NCBI GenBank assembly: GCA_026390775.1 | Contig: JAPLFF010000006.1 | Location: 1 to 64,000 of the forward strand | Length of the DNA stretch: 64,000 nt | From: Ignavibacteriales bacterium | Lineage (GTDB): Bacteria > Bacteroidota > Ignavibacteria > Ignavibacteriales > Melioribacteraceae | Direction: 5' to 3' | Part shown: in pieces, positions 37,227 to 45,634 of the stretch | How positions within the stretch are numbered: position 1 is the stretch's first letter | Layout of the letters: the number at the start of each line of letters is the position of its first letter | Made by a program: the position numbers and the translations under genes | Notes under the pieces: model-generated | The model's database searches: none | What the model saw: only the letters and a program-made list of their open reading frames with translations | What the model was told of the DNA's origin: nothing

Positions 37227-38558
37227 TTACTCGCTTTTAAGCAAGCCCATAGCGCTAAGAAGTCCAAACTGCCTGTAGATATAATTTGATTCACTGGCGA
37301 TACTGTTATTAGTTGCTTGAATGTAATCTCTGTATGATTGCTGTTGATCAATGTATGTTGCAGAACCAAGTGTGTAAGAATCGCGTTGAATTTCCCAAAT
37401 TTCTTCAGCGGATTTTAATGCAGCCCTAGAAACCTCTAACTGCAGTTTTGCTGTTTGTAAATCCAGAACGGCATTTTTCAAATCGCTTTTAATTTGTCTT
37501 TCCAGTGCATTCAAATCTTCATTAGTATTTTTGTTTGAGACTAAAGCAGATTGAATAGCAAGTTCAGTACTCCATTTGGAAAAAATTGGAAAACTAAATG
37601 ATAAACCGAAACTGTAAATTTTTCTACTAAACAAATCAGATGGCTGTGTAGCACTGGTGGAAAAATTATAGTTGCCGCTTAAACTTGGAAATAAACCGCC
37701 CCTGGCAATAGTTAACTGGTATTCGGAGCTTTCCAATTTTAATTTGGAACTCTGGTAATCATTTCTATTATCTAAAGCAGTTTGAAGAAGTACATCAATA
37801 TTATCAATATTTTTAACAGACTCAGGTATGTAAGAAGAATCCATTTCAAATATATAATCCTTTAAAATATCTTTAGATAAATAATTTAGAAAAGTAATTT
37901 TTGATTTTTCATAATTACTTTTTGCTTGAAGATAAGATAGTTTAGAATTGGAAGTCTGATATTCCTGCGAATACAAATCTACATTTGCTTTCATTCTTAG
38001 ATCAAACATTTCTTTTACTTTGTTAAGCAGATCTTCGTTGTACTTTACATCTTCCGTTTGGAACTTGAGTATCTTTTCGTTATTCAGAATAGTGATGAAG
38101 AGATTTACAGTTTGAAGCACAACATCTTGCCTCAGTTTTTCCAAATCGTATTTAGCTGCTTGAAGATCATTCTTCCTCTGATTAATTGTTGAAATGTTAG
38201 CGAGCCCGTCAAAAAGAGTAACGCTACCGCCTAAAGACATGCTGTAACTTCTGGAATCGGTTTCACTGGCTCCAAGAATCTGCGGATTGCCAAAATAATC
38301 AAGAACTGTGCTGCCCGAACTGCTTGTCCGCTGCCAGTTCCATCCGCTGCTTAGATTTAAGGATGGTAATAAATTTCCGTATGCGTTTTTCAGAGACGCA
38401 ACGGAAGCATCCAAACTATTTGTGCTTTTAATAACTGATGTATTTTGATTAAGGGCGATAGTAATAGCACTACTTAAAGTTATTTTTTCTTGACCATTAA
38501 CGCCTGTTACAAATACAAAAGTGAAACTAATTAAGAAAAATATTTTTACAAATTTCAT
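37227..38558 (-). CDS. TolC-family outer-membrane efflux protein
   Basis: 443 residues with a signal peptide (FFLISFTFVFVTGVNG). The two-fold repeated pattern of TolC proteins is visible: long helical coiled-coil stretches (~130-240 and ~320-430) alternate with barrel strands (SLNLSSGWNWQR, SLSGNYNFSTSA). It forms the outer-membrane channel of a tripartite exporter. It is the last gene of the minus-strand run Spy-like / MacA-like / ATPase / permease / TolC, 73 bp after the permease gene. Confidence 0.93.
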   Translation of the reverse strand: MKFVKIFFLISFTFVFVTGVNGQEKITLSSAITIALNQNTSVIKSTNSLDASVASLKNAYGNLLPSLNLSSGWNWQRTSSSGSTVLDYFGNPQILGASETDSRSYSMSLGGSVTLFDGLANISTINQRKNDLQAAKYDLEKLRQDVVLQTVNLFITILNNEKILKFQTEDVKYNEDLLNKVKEMFDLRMKANVDLYSQEYQTSNSKLSYLQAKSNYEKSKITFLNYLSKDILKDYIFEMDSSYIPESVKNIDNIDVLLQTALDNRNDYQSSKLKLESSEYQLTIARGGLFPSLSGNYNFSTSATQPSDLFSRKIYSFGLSFSFPIFSKWSTELAIQSALVSNKNTNEDLNALERQIKSDLKNAVLDLQTAKLQLEVSRAALKSAEEIWEIQRDSYTLGSATYIDQQQSYRDYIQATNNSIASESNYIYRQFGLLSAMGLLKSE

Positions 38559-38631
38559 CAGGTCATCTCAATTTTTTGTGAACTTGTATTGATCAAATTT
38601 CTGATCACTAATTTATTTTTGTTAAAAAAAA

Positions 38632-39852
38632 TCATTCGTACCTTAAAGCATCAATAGGATTTAATGCCGATGCTTTTCTTGCAGGATAAAATCCGAAAAA
38701 TATTCCTATTGCTCCTGCAAATCCGAATGCTATCATTATTATTTGCGGTTTAATATATGCTGATTGACTTGTATAATTATTTAATATATACGCAATTAAA
38801 AATGAGAGCAAGACGCCAATTACTCCTCCGGATAAACTTAATACTATTGCTTCAGTTAAAAATTGAACTAATATATCAGAAGCTCTAGCGCCTACAGATA
38901 GTCTGATACCGATTTCTCTTGTTCTTTCGGTAACGGAGACAAGCATGATATTCATAATTCCAATTCCGCCAACAACAAGAGAGACGCCTGCTACCGATGC
39001 TAAAAGAATTGTTAAGATACGCGATGTTGCAGTTGCAGTTTCAGATAGATCCGATTGATCCTGAATTGTAAAATCATCATCTTCACCCTGAGTCAGTTTA
39101 TGTGATTCTCTCAGGATACTTTTTAATTCGGCCATAACGGCCGGTATCCTGTCATTAGAAATTGCACTGACTTGTATAGAACCAATGCGCATATGATCAC
39201 CGGAAAGGCGGTCTCCAACAGTCCTTGAAGGAGCTAAAATAATATCATCGTTGCTTGTTCCAACTGAACTTTGTCCTTTTGATTTAAGAACGCCGATAAC
39301 TCTAAACGGAACACTCCGGATTCTTATTTGTTGTCCTACCGGATCGTCATTAGGGAATAAATTCTTTACAACATCTGAACCAAGAATGCAAACTTTTGAT
39401 CTTGCCATTACATCTCTTTCAGTAAAGAACTCACCACTAGCCAATGGCCATGAACGAATTTCGAGATAATCAGGAGAGACACCTTGAATTCTTGTAAACC
39501 AATTTCCAACTCCGCCAATTACTTGTCCACCTGAAAAAACTATTGGAGTAACACCTTTAATTAAGGTTGCTTCGTTTTTTATTTTATCAACGTCTTCCCA
39601 AGTAAATCTATTGAAAGTTCCTGAGCCTCTATTAACACCACCGCTGTTTGAAGCACCGGGTGTAATAATTATTAAGTTAGAACCAAGCATTGCGATTTGC
39701 TCTTCGACTTTTTGCTGTGCACCATCTCCAATAGCAACCATTACTACGACAGCAGCAACACCTATGATAATTCCCAGTGCTGTTAATAAACTTCTCATCC
39801 GCGATTTCATGATACTTCTTGTCGCGACTTTTAATATGATTTTTGCTTTCAT
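38632..39852 (-). CDS. MacB-type ABC transporter permease
   Basis: 406 residues. One membrane helix at ~20-42 (SLLTALGIIIGVAAVVVMVAIG) and three near the C-terminus (~285-400) frame a large periplasmic MacB_PCD domain (VEEQIAMLGSNLIIITPG ... ) and an FtsX domain with VTERTREIGIRLSVGARASDI. Unlike E. coli MacB, the ATPase is a separate polypeptide (gene at 39866). MacB-type pumps use ATP to drive extrusion through TolC from the periplasm rather than transport through their own membrane core. Separated by 13 bp from the ATPase gene. Confidence 0.94.
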   Translation of the reverse strand: MKAKIILKVATRSIMKSRMRSLLTALGIIIGVAAVVVMVAIGDGAQQKVEEQIAMLGSNLIIITPGASNSGGVNRGSGTFNRFTWEDVDKIKNEATLIKGVTPIVFSGGQVIGGVGNWFTRIQGVSPDYLEIRSWPLASGEFFTERDVMARSKVCILGSDVVKNLFPNDDPVGQQIRIRSVPFRVIGVLKSKGQSSVGTSNDDIILAPSRTVGDRLSGDHMRIGSIQVSAISNDRIPAVMAELKSILRESHKLTQGEDDDFTIQDQSDLSETATATSRILTILLASVAGVSLVVGGIGIMNIMLVSVTERTREIGIRLSVGARASDILVQFLTEAIVLSLSGGVIGVLLSFLIAYILNNYTSQSAYIKPQIIMIAFGFAGAIGIFFGFYPARKASALNPIDALRYE

Positions 39853-39865
39853 TTTATTATTCCTT

Positions 39866-40618
39866 CTATTCTGCTATTTCAGCTTCAGCAATTGCCTTTT
39901 TTAATTCTTCTTCAGCGTTAAGTCGGTCTTTAATATTTGTATCTTTTATCACTCTTCCGTCACGCATTTCGATAATTCTTTTTGCAAATGCTGCAAAATC
40001 CCTTTCATGTGTAACCATTACAATAGTTATTCCTTCATCATTTAATTTTTGAAAGAGAGTAAATACTTCAACCGATGTTACGCTATCCAAGTTACCGGTG
40101 GGTTCATCTGCTAAAATCAATGATGGTTCATTTACTAAAGCTCTTGCAAGTGCTACTCTTTGCTGTTGACCACCTGATAACTGACTTGGTATATGATGCA
40201 TTCTGTCTGCAAGTCCTACTTTCTTGAGAGCTTCAGTTGCTTGTTTCTGATGATCTTTAACTTTTTCCAAACGATCATACATTAACGGCAGTTCAACATT
40301 TTCAAGGGCAGTAGTACGCGGAAGTAAATTAAATCCTTGAAATACAAAACCTATTTTTTGATTTCTTATGTTGGCGTATTCATTCTGTGCAAGTTTACTT
40401 GTATTGATTCCATCGAGGAAATAATCTCCTGCTGTTGGCATATCCAGACATCCCAATAAATTCATCAGAGTAGATTTACCTGAACCAGATGCGCCCATAA
40501 TGGCAACAAATTCTCCCTTGTTGATTGTAATGTTAACAGACTTCAACGCATGGACTTCTATATCGCCGACTTTATATGTCTTAGATAAGTCTACAGTTTT
40601 AATTAATATATTTTCCAA
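39866..40618 (-). CDS. MacB/LolD-type ABC transporter ATP-binding protein
   Basis: 250 residues. Walker A is GASGSGKST, the signature is LSGGQQQRVALARAL and Walker B is LILADEPTGNLDS, with H in MVTHE. The KSVNITINKGEFVAIMG opening and RNQKIGFVFQGFNLLPRTTALENVELPL are typical of the MacB/LolD subgroup. The C-terminal ~30 residues add a charged tail (IKDRLNAEEELKKAIAEAEIAE). It powers the adjacent permease. Confidence 0.96.
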   Translation of the reverse strand: MENILIKTVDLSKTYKVGDIEVHALKSVNITINKGEFVAIMGASGSGKSTLMNLLGCLDMPTAGDYFLDGINTSKLAQNEYANIRNQKIGFVFQGFNLLPRTTALENVELPLMYDRLEKVKDHQKQATEALKKVGLADRMHHIPSQLSGGQQQRVALARALVNEPSLILADEPTGNLDSVTSVEVFTLFQKLNDEGITIVMVTHERDFAAFAKRIIEMRDGRVIKDTNIKDRLNAEEELKKAIAEAEIAE

Positions 40619-40632
40619 TATTTTATCTCCTG

Positions 40633-41958
40633 CTAAAATCCTCTTCCCATACCACCACCACGATTACCGCCTTGTTGAGTTGGGTTGAAAGGATTCGTTG
40701 AAGTTGTTGTAGTCGAAGTTTGGTTTTCGATAACACCTGAAATAACTTTCATTCCTTCTTTTAAGTTTCTACTTTTAATAATTTCAGTATTTTTTCCATC
40801 CGTTAATCCGGCAAAGATCATACTCATTTGCAATTTATTATTTTCATCATAGTACCATACTCTATTTGCATTACGTCTTCTTGTACCGTTGTTATTGCCA
40901 GTCATTGCACTTTGTCCATTACTATTTCCACCTATCGCCCCGGGATTAAATTGTCCTCCTCCAAATGCCTGCATTTTCTTCTTAACACTATCAGGCAGAT
41001 TTGCCAATTCTTTTTCTCTATTCTTTGTATACTCTGCAGTCATTTCGTCGGTAGGTTGAAATCGTAAAGCAACATTAGGAACTAGAAGTACCTTTTCTCT
41101 GAAGTCAACATAAAAATCTACTGTTGCAGTCATTCCAGGTAACAAAAATCTTTCTTTATTATCAGCTTGAACTACCACCACATAATTAACTACGTTGGAT
41201 ACAACATTTGGGTTTAATCTGATCTGAGTAACTTCACCGTCAAATTTTTTGCTTTGTTGTGCTTGAACTGTGAACTGAACCTTTTGCCCAACTTTTATTT
41301 GGCCAATATCGCTTTCATCTACGTTGGTTAAAATACGCATAGAGGAAAGATCTTCTGCTATTGTAAATATTGTGGGTGCAGATAAACTTGCTGCGACAGT
41401 CTGCCCTTGCTCAACACTTCGGTTGATTATGGTTCCAGAAATAGGAGAATAAATATAAGCGTAGTTCAAATTTAATTTTGCTCTTTCGAGTGAAGTAACT
41501 GCAGATTTTTGAGAAGCAAGTAAAACTTGAACGTTTGTCTTTGATGCAATAAAATCCACTTCGTTCATAAATTTCTTTTCGAAGAGTTGTTTATTTCTCT
41601 CATGAACAGCAACTGCCTGGTCGTATTGCGCTTTAGCTCTATCAAGACTTGACTGAGCATCCCTTAACGAAGCCGCTAAAACTACTGTATCAATAACTGC
41701 TAATAGTTGTCCCTTTCTTACCTGACTGTTAAAATCAACTAATAGTCTATCGATTTTTCCGGAGACTTGTGTTCCTACATCAACAGTTTTGATAGCCTGG
41801 ATTGTTCCCGAACTACTGATAATAAGGGGTAGATCACCTCTTGTAATTTGGACATAAGAAAATTTTGTTCCCGTTGAATCTCCTCGAAAAAATAAAAAGT
41901 AAGCAACTATTAACAAACCAATTATAACTGTGGAAATTATGATTGCCTTTTTTTTCAT
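40633..41958 (-). CDS. MacA-like periplasmic adaptor (HlyD/RND family)
   Basis: 441 residues. One N-terminal membrane helix (AIIISTVIIGLLIVAYFLFF) is followed by a lipoyl/barrel-sandwich half-motif (GTIQAIKTVDVGTQVSGKIDRLLVDFNSQVRKGQLLAVID), a helical hairpin (~75-160) and the second half-motif (SPISGTIINRSVEQGQTV). Beta-barrel and membrane-proximal domains come next. The region ~320-365 is rich in Gly and Asn, and the tail ends in GGNRGGGMGRGF. Both are low-complexity stretches beyond the standard adaptor. It joins the ABC permease to the TolC channel. Located between the Spy-like gene and the ATPase gene. Confidence 0.94.
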   Translation of the reverse strand: MKKKAIIISTVIIGLLIVAYFLFFRGDSTGTKFSYVQITRGDLPLIISSSGTIQAIKTVDVGTQVSGKIDRLLVDFNSQVRKGQLLAVIDTVVLAASLRDAQSSLDRAKAQYDQAVAVHERNKQLFEKKFMNEVDFIASKTNVQVLLASQKSAVTSLERAKLNLNYAYIYSPISGTIINRSVEQGQTVAASLSAPTIFTIAEDLSSMRILTNVDESDIGQIKVGQKVQFTVQAQQSKKFDGEVTQIRLNPNVVSNVVNYVVVVQADNKERFLLPGMTATVDFYVDFREKVLLVPNVALRFQPTDEMTAEYTKNREKELANLPDSVKKKMQAFGGGQFNPGAIGGNSNGQSAMTGNNNGTRRRNANRVWYYDENNKLQMSMIFAGLTDGKNTEIIKSRNLKEGMKVISGVIENQTSTTTTSTNPFNPTQQGGNRGGGMGRGF

Positions 41959-41995
41959 GATTGTTCTCTAATAATAATGTATGAAATTGTTTTAC

Positions 41996-42355
41996 TTAGT
42001 TATCTCTGTTTTGTCTTCTTTCTTCCATTTTCTTTTTTTGTTCATCTAAAATCTTTTTGTATTCAGCTTTTTGTTTTGTATTTAAAATCTTCATGATCTC
42101 ACTATTTGATTCTTCACGAAGCTTGCTCATTTTGTTTCTGGTTTCTTCATTACGGAAATCTCCGCCGCTCATCAGTTTTGAAAATTGATCTTGTTGTTTG
42201 GTTAGTACAGTTTCAACTTTTTTTAATTGATCGCTGTTTAATTTTAATGATTCACCTAATTGTTTTGCTCTTTCGGCCGGACTCATTCGCATTTGTGCAC
42301 TTGCCATTGTACCAACAAACACAAACAAGATGATGGTTAGCATTAATTTTGACAT
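41996..42355 (-). CDS. Spy/CpxP-like periplasmic protein
   Basis: 119 residues from the ATG at 42355, which has GGAG at the right distance and a proper signal peptide (MSKLMLTIILFVFVGTMASAQ); the open frame to 42391 adds 12 residues without such a site. The mature part is all-helical with the LTxxQ-like pattern: LKLNSDQLKKVETVL and ILNTKQKAEYKKILDEQKKK. Spy-like proteins are periplasmic chaperones or stress sensors. As first gene of the MacA/MacB/TolC operon it probably reports or buffers envelope stress linked to the pump; this is inference from position. Confidence 0.82.
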   Translation of the reverse strand: MSKLMLTIILFVFVGTMASAQMRMSPAERAKQLGESLKLNSDQLKKVETVLTKQQDQFSKLMSGGDFRNEETRNKMSKLREESNSEIMKILNTKQKAEYKKILDEQKKKMEERRQNRDN

Positions 42356-42473
42356 TTTAACTCCGTTTATTTTATTTAGATATGAAAACATTTTTTGAAA
42401 TCATTGTCATCAGTTAGACTTAGTGATCTTTACTACGGTTTAATAAAATCAAGGTTTTCAACACCACGCAATT

Positions 42474-42506
42474 TTTGTATGAAAATCCAACGAATGTTTA
42501 ATTTTG
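42474..42506 (+). promoter_or_regulatory. Candidate Bacteroidota-type promoter for the moxR/Bat operon
   Basis: TTTG (42474-42477), a 21-base spacer and TAATTTTG (42499-42506) fit TTTG / TAnnTTTG. It would leave a leader of about 240 bases before the moxR start. Confidence 0.4.
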
Positions 42507-42631
42507 GACGATAATATCGGCATTATTCATCTTGATATAAAATTTTTTAAGGTTAGGAATTCATTTTTAAGATTTTTTAACATTTGATTTTACTTATAAA
42601 ATTTGAATAATTATTCGAGTTCATATTTTCA

Positions 42632-42639
42632 TATATTTG
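42632..42639 (+). promoter_or_regulatory. Second candidate -7 element upstream of moxR
   Basis: TATATTTG matches TAnnTTTG, 112 bases before the start. The nearest upstream TTTG (42602-42605) is 26 bases away, too far for the usual spacer, so it is weaker than the candidate at 42474-42506. Confidence 0.3.
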
Positions 42640-42751
42640 TTTCCGCAAAAAAAACTTTCCGGACTAATAAAAATTAACGAGAAAATAGAAACTTAAGCTT
42701 CTTCAGTTTTGTAGAAAATCATTAGAAATATAAAAACAGTGAGGATTAAAA

Positions 42752-43735
42752 TTGGATATTACAGCACTAAATGAAAAAATAAGAAAGGAAAGCGAGTTTA
42801 TTGATGTACTATTCAACGAGATGAGTAAAACTATCGTTGGACAAAAATCAATGCTTGAACGCCTTGTAGTTGGGCTTCTTTCCAACGGGCACGTTTTACT
42901 TGAAGGTGTACCCGGTTTAGCTAAAACACTTGCAATCAAGTCGCTTGCCGCATCAATGAAAGCAAAATTCCAGAGGATACAATTTACACCGGATCTTCTT
43001 CCCGCAGATTTAATCGGCACATTGATCTATAACCAGAAAGATGGAAACTTTGCAATTAAGAAGGGACCGATCTTTGCAAACTTTATTCTTGCAGATGAAA
43101 TCAACCGCGCACCTGCTAAAGTTCAAAGTGCACTTCTTGAAGCTATGCAGGAAAGACAAGTAACGATTGGTGAATCAACATTTAAACTGGATGATCCTTT
43201 TTTAGTTCTTGCAACTCAGAACCCGATCGAGCAAGAAGGAACTTATCCTTTACCGGAAGCTCAAGTTGATCGTTTTATGCTGAAAGTTAAGATCACTTAT
43301 CCTTCCCGTGAAGAAGAGCAGAAGATTATGAAATTAAACACTACTTCTGACAATCCAACTATAAATGCTGTAATTAATCCCGCAGATATTATTAAAGCAC
43401 GTAAACTCGTTCAAGAAATTTATGTAGATGAAAAAATCGAGAAATATATTTTAGATATTGTTTTTGCAACACGCTCACCAAAAGATTTTGGTTTAGATGA
43501 ATTGACTGATCTTATAAGTTACGGCGGATCGCCAAGAGCATCTATTAATCTTGCTTTAGGCGCGCGCGCTATGGCGTTTATAAAAAGAAGAGGATATGTA
43601 ATTCCGGAAGATGTCCGTTCGATCTGTTCAGATGTATTGCGTCATCGAATTGCTGTTACTTACGAAGCTGAAGCTGAGGATATTACTTCCGAAACAATTA
43701 TTTCAAAAATATTAAACAAAATAGAAGTACCGTGA
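42752..43735 (+). CDS. moxR: MoxR-family AAA+ ATPase
   Basis: 327 residues from a TTG start preceded by GAGGA. Walker A GVPGLAKT, Walker B LADEIN followed by RAPAKVQSALLEAMQERQVTIG, and sensor ATQNPIEQEGTYPLPEAQVDRF are the MoxR hallmarks. MoxR ATPases act as chaperones for VWA-domain partners, several of which follow at once. First gene of the Bat-type operon that runs to 50984. Confidence 0.96.
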   Translation: MDITALNEKIRKESEFIDVLFNEMSKTIVGQKSMLERLVVGLLSNGHVLLEGVPGLAKTLAIKSLAASMKAKFQRIQFTPDLLPADLIGTLIYNQKDGNFAIKKGPIFANFILADEINRAPAKVQSALLEAMQERQVTIGESTFKLDDPFLVLATQNPIEQEGTYPLPEAQVDRFMLKVKITYPSREEEQKIMKLNTTSDNPTINAVINPADIIKARKLVQEIYVDEKIEKYILDIVFATRSPKDFGLDELTDLISYGGSPRASINLALGARAMAFIKRRGYVIPEDVRSICSDVLRHRIAVTYEAEAEDITSETIISKILNKIEVP

Positions 43736-43739
43736 TAGC

Positions 43740-43810
43740 ACTCAGCAGTCAGCTATCAGCATTCAGTTTTTTTAAAGTCTTTGCTGACAGCCGACCGCTG
43801 AAAGTTGAGA
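43740..43810. repeat. Degenerate heptamer repeats forming a long hairpin, filling the moxR-DUF58 gap
   Basis: The left arm has heptamers ACTCAGC, AGTCAGC, TATCAGC and ATTCAGT (43740-43767). The right arm has GCTGACA, GCCGACC, GCTGAAA and GTTGAGA (43783-43810). Bases 43743-43760 pair with 43783-43800 at 15 of 18 positions. The three exceptions are A-C on the plus strand, which would be U-G wobbles in minus-strand RNA. It ends 4 bases before the DUF58 start codon. Confidence 0.75.
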
Positions 43811-43814
43811 GCTT

Positions 43815-44690
43815 ATGTTAACAAAAGAATTACTAAAACAAGTAAAACAAATTGAGATTCGTACCCGCGGAATTGTGAACGAAGTTTTTTCCGGCGAATA
43901 CCATTCTGTATTTAAGGGAAGAGGAATGGAATTTTCCGAAGTACGCGAATATAATTTCGGCGATGATATACGAAGCATTGATTGGAACGTTACTGCACGG
44001 TTCGGCCATCCGTACATAAAAATATTTGAAGAAGAACGCGAACTTACAGTTATGCTACTTGTTGATATGAGTGGATCGTTAATGTTCGGTTCTGTTGAAA
44101 AAACAAAACAGCAAGTTGCAGCTGAGCTAAGTGCTGTTCTTGCTTTTTCTGCTTTGAAGAATAATGATAAAGTTGGATTAATATTATTTACTGATCGAAT
44201 TGAAAAATTTGTTCCTCCTAGAAAAGGAAAGAGTCACTCACTTAGAATAATTAGAGAAGTTCTTTCGTTCGAGCCGGAAGGAAATCAAACAAATCTCCGC
44301 CAAGCACTTGAGTATTTTAATCATACAATAAAAAAGAAAGCGATTGTATTTTTGATCTCGGATTTCATAGACGGCGGTTATGAAAAGATTTTACGTATCG
44401 TTGGTAAAAAACATGATTTGATTGGAATAGTACTTTGTGATCAAAGAGAAAAATCTGTATTGGATGCCGGATTGATAAAATTCCGCGATGCAGAAACCGG
44501 AGAGATCCGTTTTATTGATACAGGTGATAAGATTATTCGACAATCAGTCATTGATGAAAATAAGCACTGGGCAGAATTCCGCAGACAGCTTTTTCTTTCC
44601 AGCAGATTGGATTCGATTGATATTGAAACATCCGGATCATATGTAAAACCTCTTGTTGATTTTTTTAAGCTGAGGGAAAAAAGATGGTAA
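43815..44690 (+). CDS. DUF58 domain protein (Bat operon)
   Basis: 291 residues. The family block FSEVREYNFGDDIRSIDWNVTARFGHPYIKIFEEERE is intact, followed by a VWA-like fold with LVDMSGSLMFG (DxSxS metal-site pattern). There is no membrane segment. DUF58 proteins are the invariant partners of MoxR in this operon type. It overlaps the next gene by 7 bp. The upstream gap is entirely occupied by a heptamer hairpin, so its ribosome site must lie in the last repeat unit (GAGAG). Confidence 0.94.
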   Translation: MLTKELLKQVKQIEIRTRGIVNEVFSGEYHSVFKGRGMEFSEVREYNFGDDIRSIDWNVTARFGHPYIKIFEEERELTVMLLVDMSGSLMFGSVEKTKQQVAAELSAVLAFSALKNNDKVGLILFTDRIEKFVPPRKGKSHSLRIIREVLSFEPEGNQTNLRQALEYFNHTIKKKAIVFLISDFIDGGYEKILRIVGKKHDLIGIVLCDQREKSVLDAGLIKFRDAETGEIRFIDTGDKIIRQSVIDENKHWAEFRRQLFLSSRLDSIDIETSGSYVKPLVDFFKLREKRW

Positions 44691-45634
44691 GAAAATTACG
44701 GTCTGCAGTTATAATACTTTTTTTCTCTCTTACAATTCTAAGAGCACAAAATATTTCTGTTAGTGCAAATACCGATACAACCACCTACAAAGTCGGTGAC
44801 TACATTAAGTATCAAATCGAAATTAAACATGACAAAGTAATTTCGGTTAATATGCCGTCGGTAAAAGACAGCATAAAAGTTCTCGAATACATTCAAACTC
44901 TTCCGTCAGAAAAAAATGAAGTTGGTAATCAAGTTATCGAAAGATACAATTTCATTTTTTCGAAATATGATTCCGCCAAAGTTACTATTCCTGCTATTAC
45001 TTTAGAATATATAATGGGTAGAACCATTACGAAAAAATTGATTAGAACTGATCCTGTTACAATTACTATCCGCACATTGCCGGTTAATGCACAAGAAGAT
45101 TTCCGCGATGTAAAAGATCCTTTGAGACTTCCGTTGAATTGGTTATTGATCTCAGCGATAGCTGTTTTAATACTTTTGCTAATTGTTCTTCTCTACTATC
45201 TATATCAGCGTTACAAAAAGAAGAAAGCATTAAAAGAAAATATTTTGCCGGAAATAAAAATTCCACCACATGAAATTGCTTTAACGCATTTACATGAACT
45301 TGAAGAAAAAAAACTTTGGCAGAATGGATTCGTTAAACAATTTCACAGCGAAGTAACTGAAATTGTCCGTCAATACTTTGAAGAGAGATTTAATTTTCGT
45401 GCGCTAGAAATGACATCGGCAGAAATTCTGGCTGTATTAAGTTTCATGGAAGAAGGGAAAAAAATTGTACGGACATCGGATAATTTTTTCAGTAATGCCG
45501 ATCTAGTTAAGTTCGCAAAATTTGAACCGATGCCAAAAGTAAATGATGAAATGATGAATCAAGCATACGAAGTTGTTAATCAAACAATTCCGGCACCGCC
45601 GAAAAATGTAAGCGAGGATAAAAATGTTCAGTGA
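44684..45634 (+). CDS. BatD-like/DUF4381-like membrane protein
   Basis: 316 residues. Signal peptide, then a beta-rich periplasmic part (~20-145, VSANTDTTTYKVGDYIKYQIEI, the BatD-type Ig-like start). One membrane helix follows at ~155-175 (WLLISAIAVLILLLIVLLYYLY), then a helical cytoplasmic tail (~195-300) with VTEIVRQYFEERFNFRALEMTSAEIL. That tail resembles DUF4381/BatD tails. It is probably a short relative of the full BatD at 48400. Overlaps both neighbours (7 bp upstream, 11 bp downstream), showing tight coupling. Confidence 0.82.
   Translation: MVRKLRSAVIILFFSLTILRAQNISVSANTDTTTYKVGDYIKYQIEIKHDKVISVNMPSVKDSIKVLEYIQTLPSEKNEVGNQVIERYNFIFSKYDSAKVTIPAITLEYIMGRTITKKLIRTDPVTITIRTLPVNAQEDFRDVKDPLRLPLNWLLISAIAVLILLLIVLLYYLYQRYKKKKALKENILPEIKIPPHEIALTHLHELEEKKLWQNGFVKQFHSEVTEIVRQYFEERFNFRALEMTSAEILAVLSFMEEGKKIVRTSDNFFSNADLVKFAKFEPMPKVNDEMMNQAYEVVNQTIPAPPKNVSEDKNVQ

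Larger units (their letters stand above)
42356..42751. promoter_or_regulatory. 396-base divergent regulatory gap between the efflux and Bat operons
   Basis: This is the longest gene-free stretch in the window, and no protein-like frame is visible on either strand. It separates the efflux operon (minus) from the moxR/Bat operon (plus), so both operon promoters should lie here. It holds the candidate promoter at 42474-42506 and a TATATTTG at 42632-42639, both on the plus strand. No riboswitch-like structure or tRNA is seen. Confidence 0.6.
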
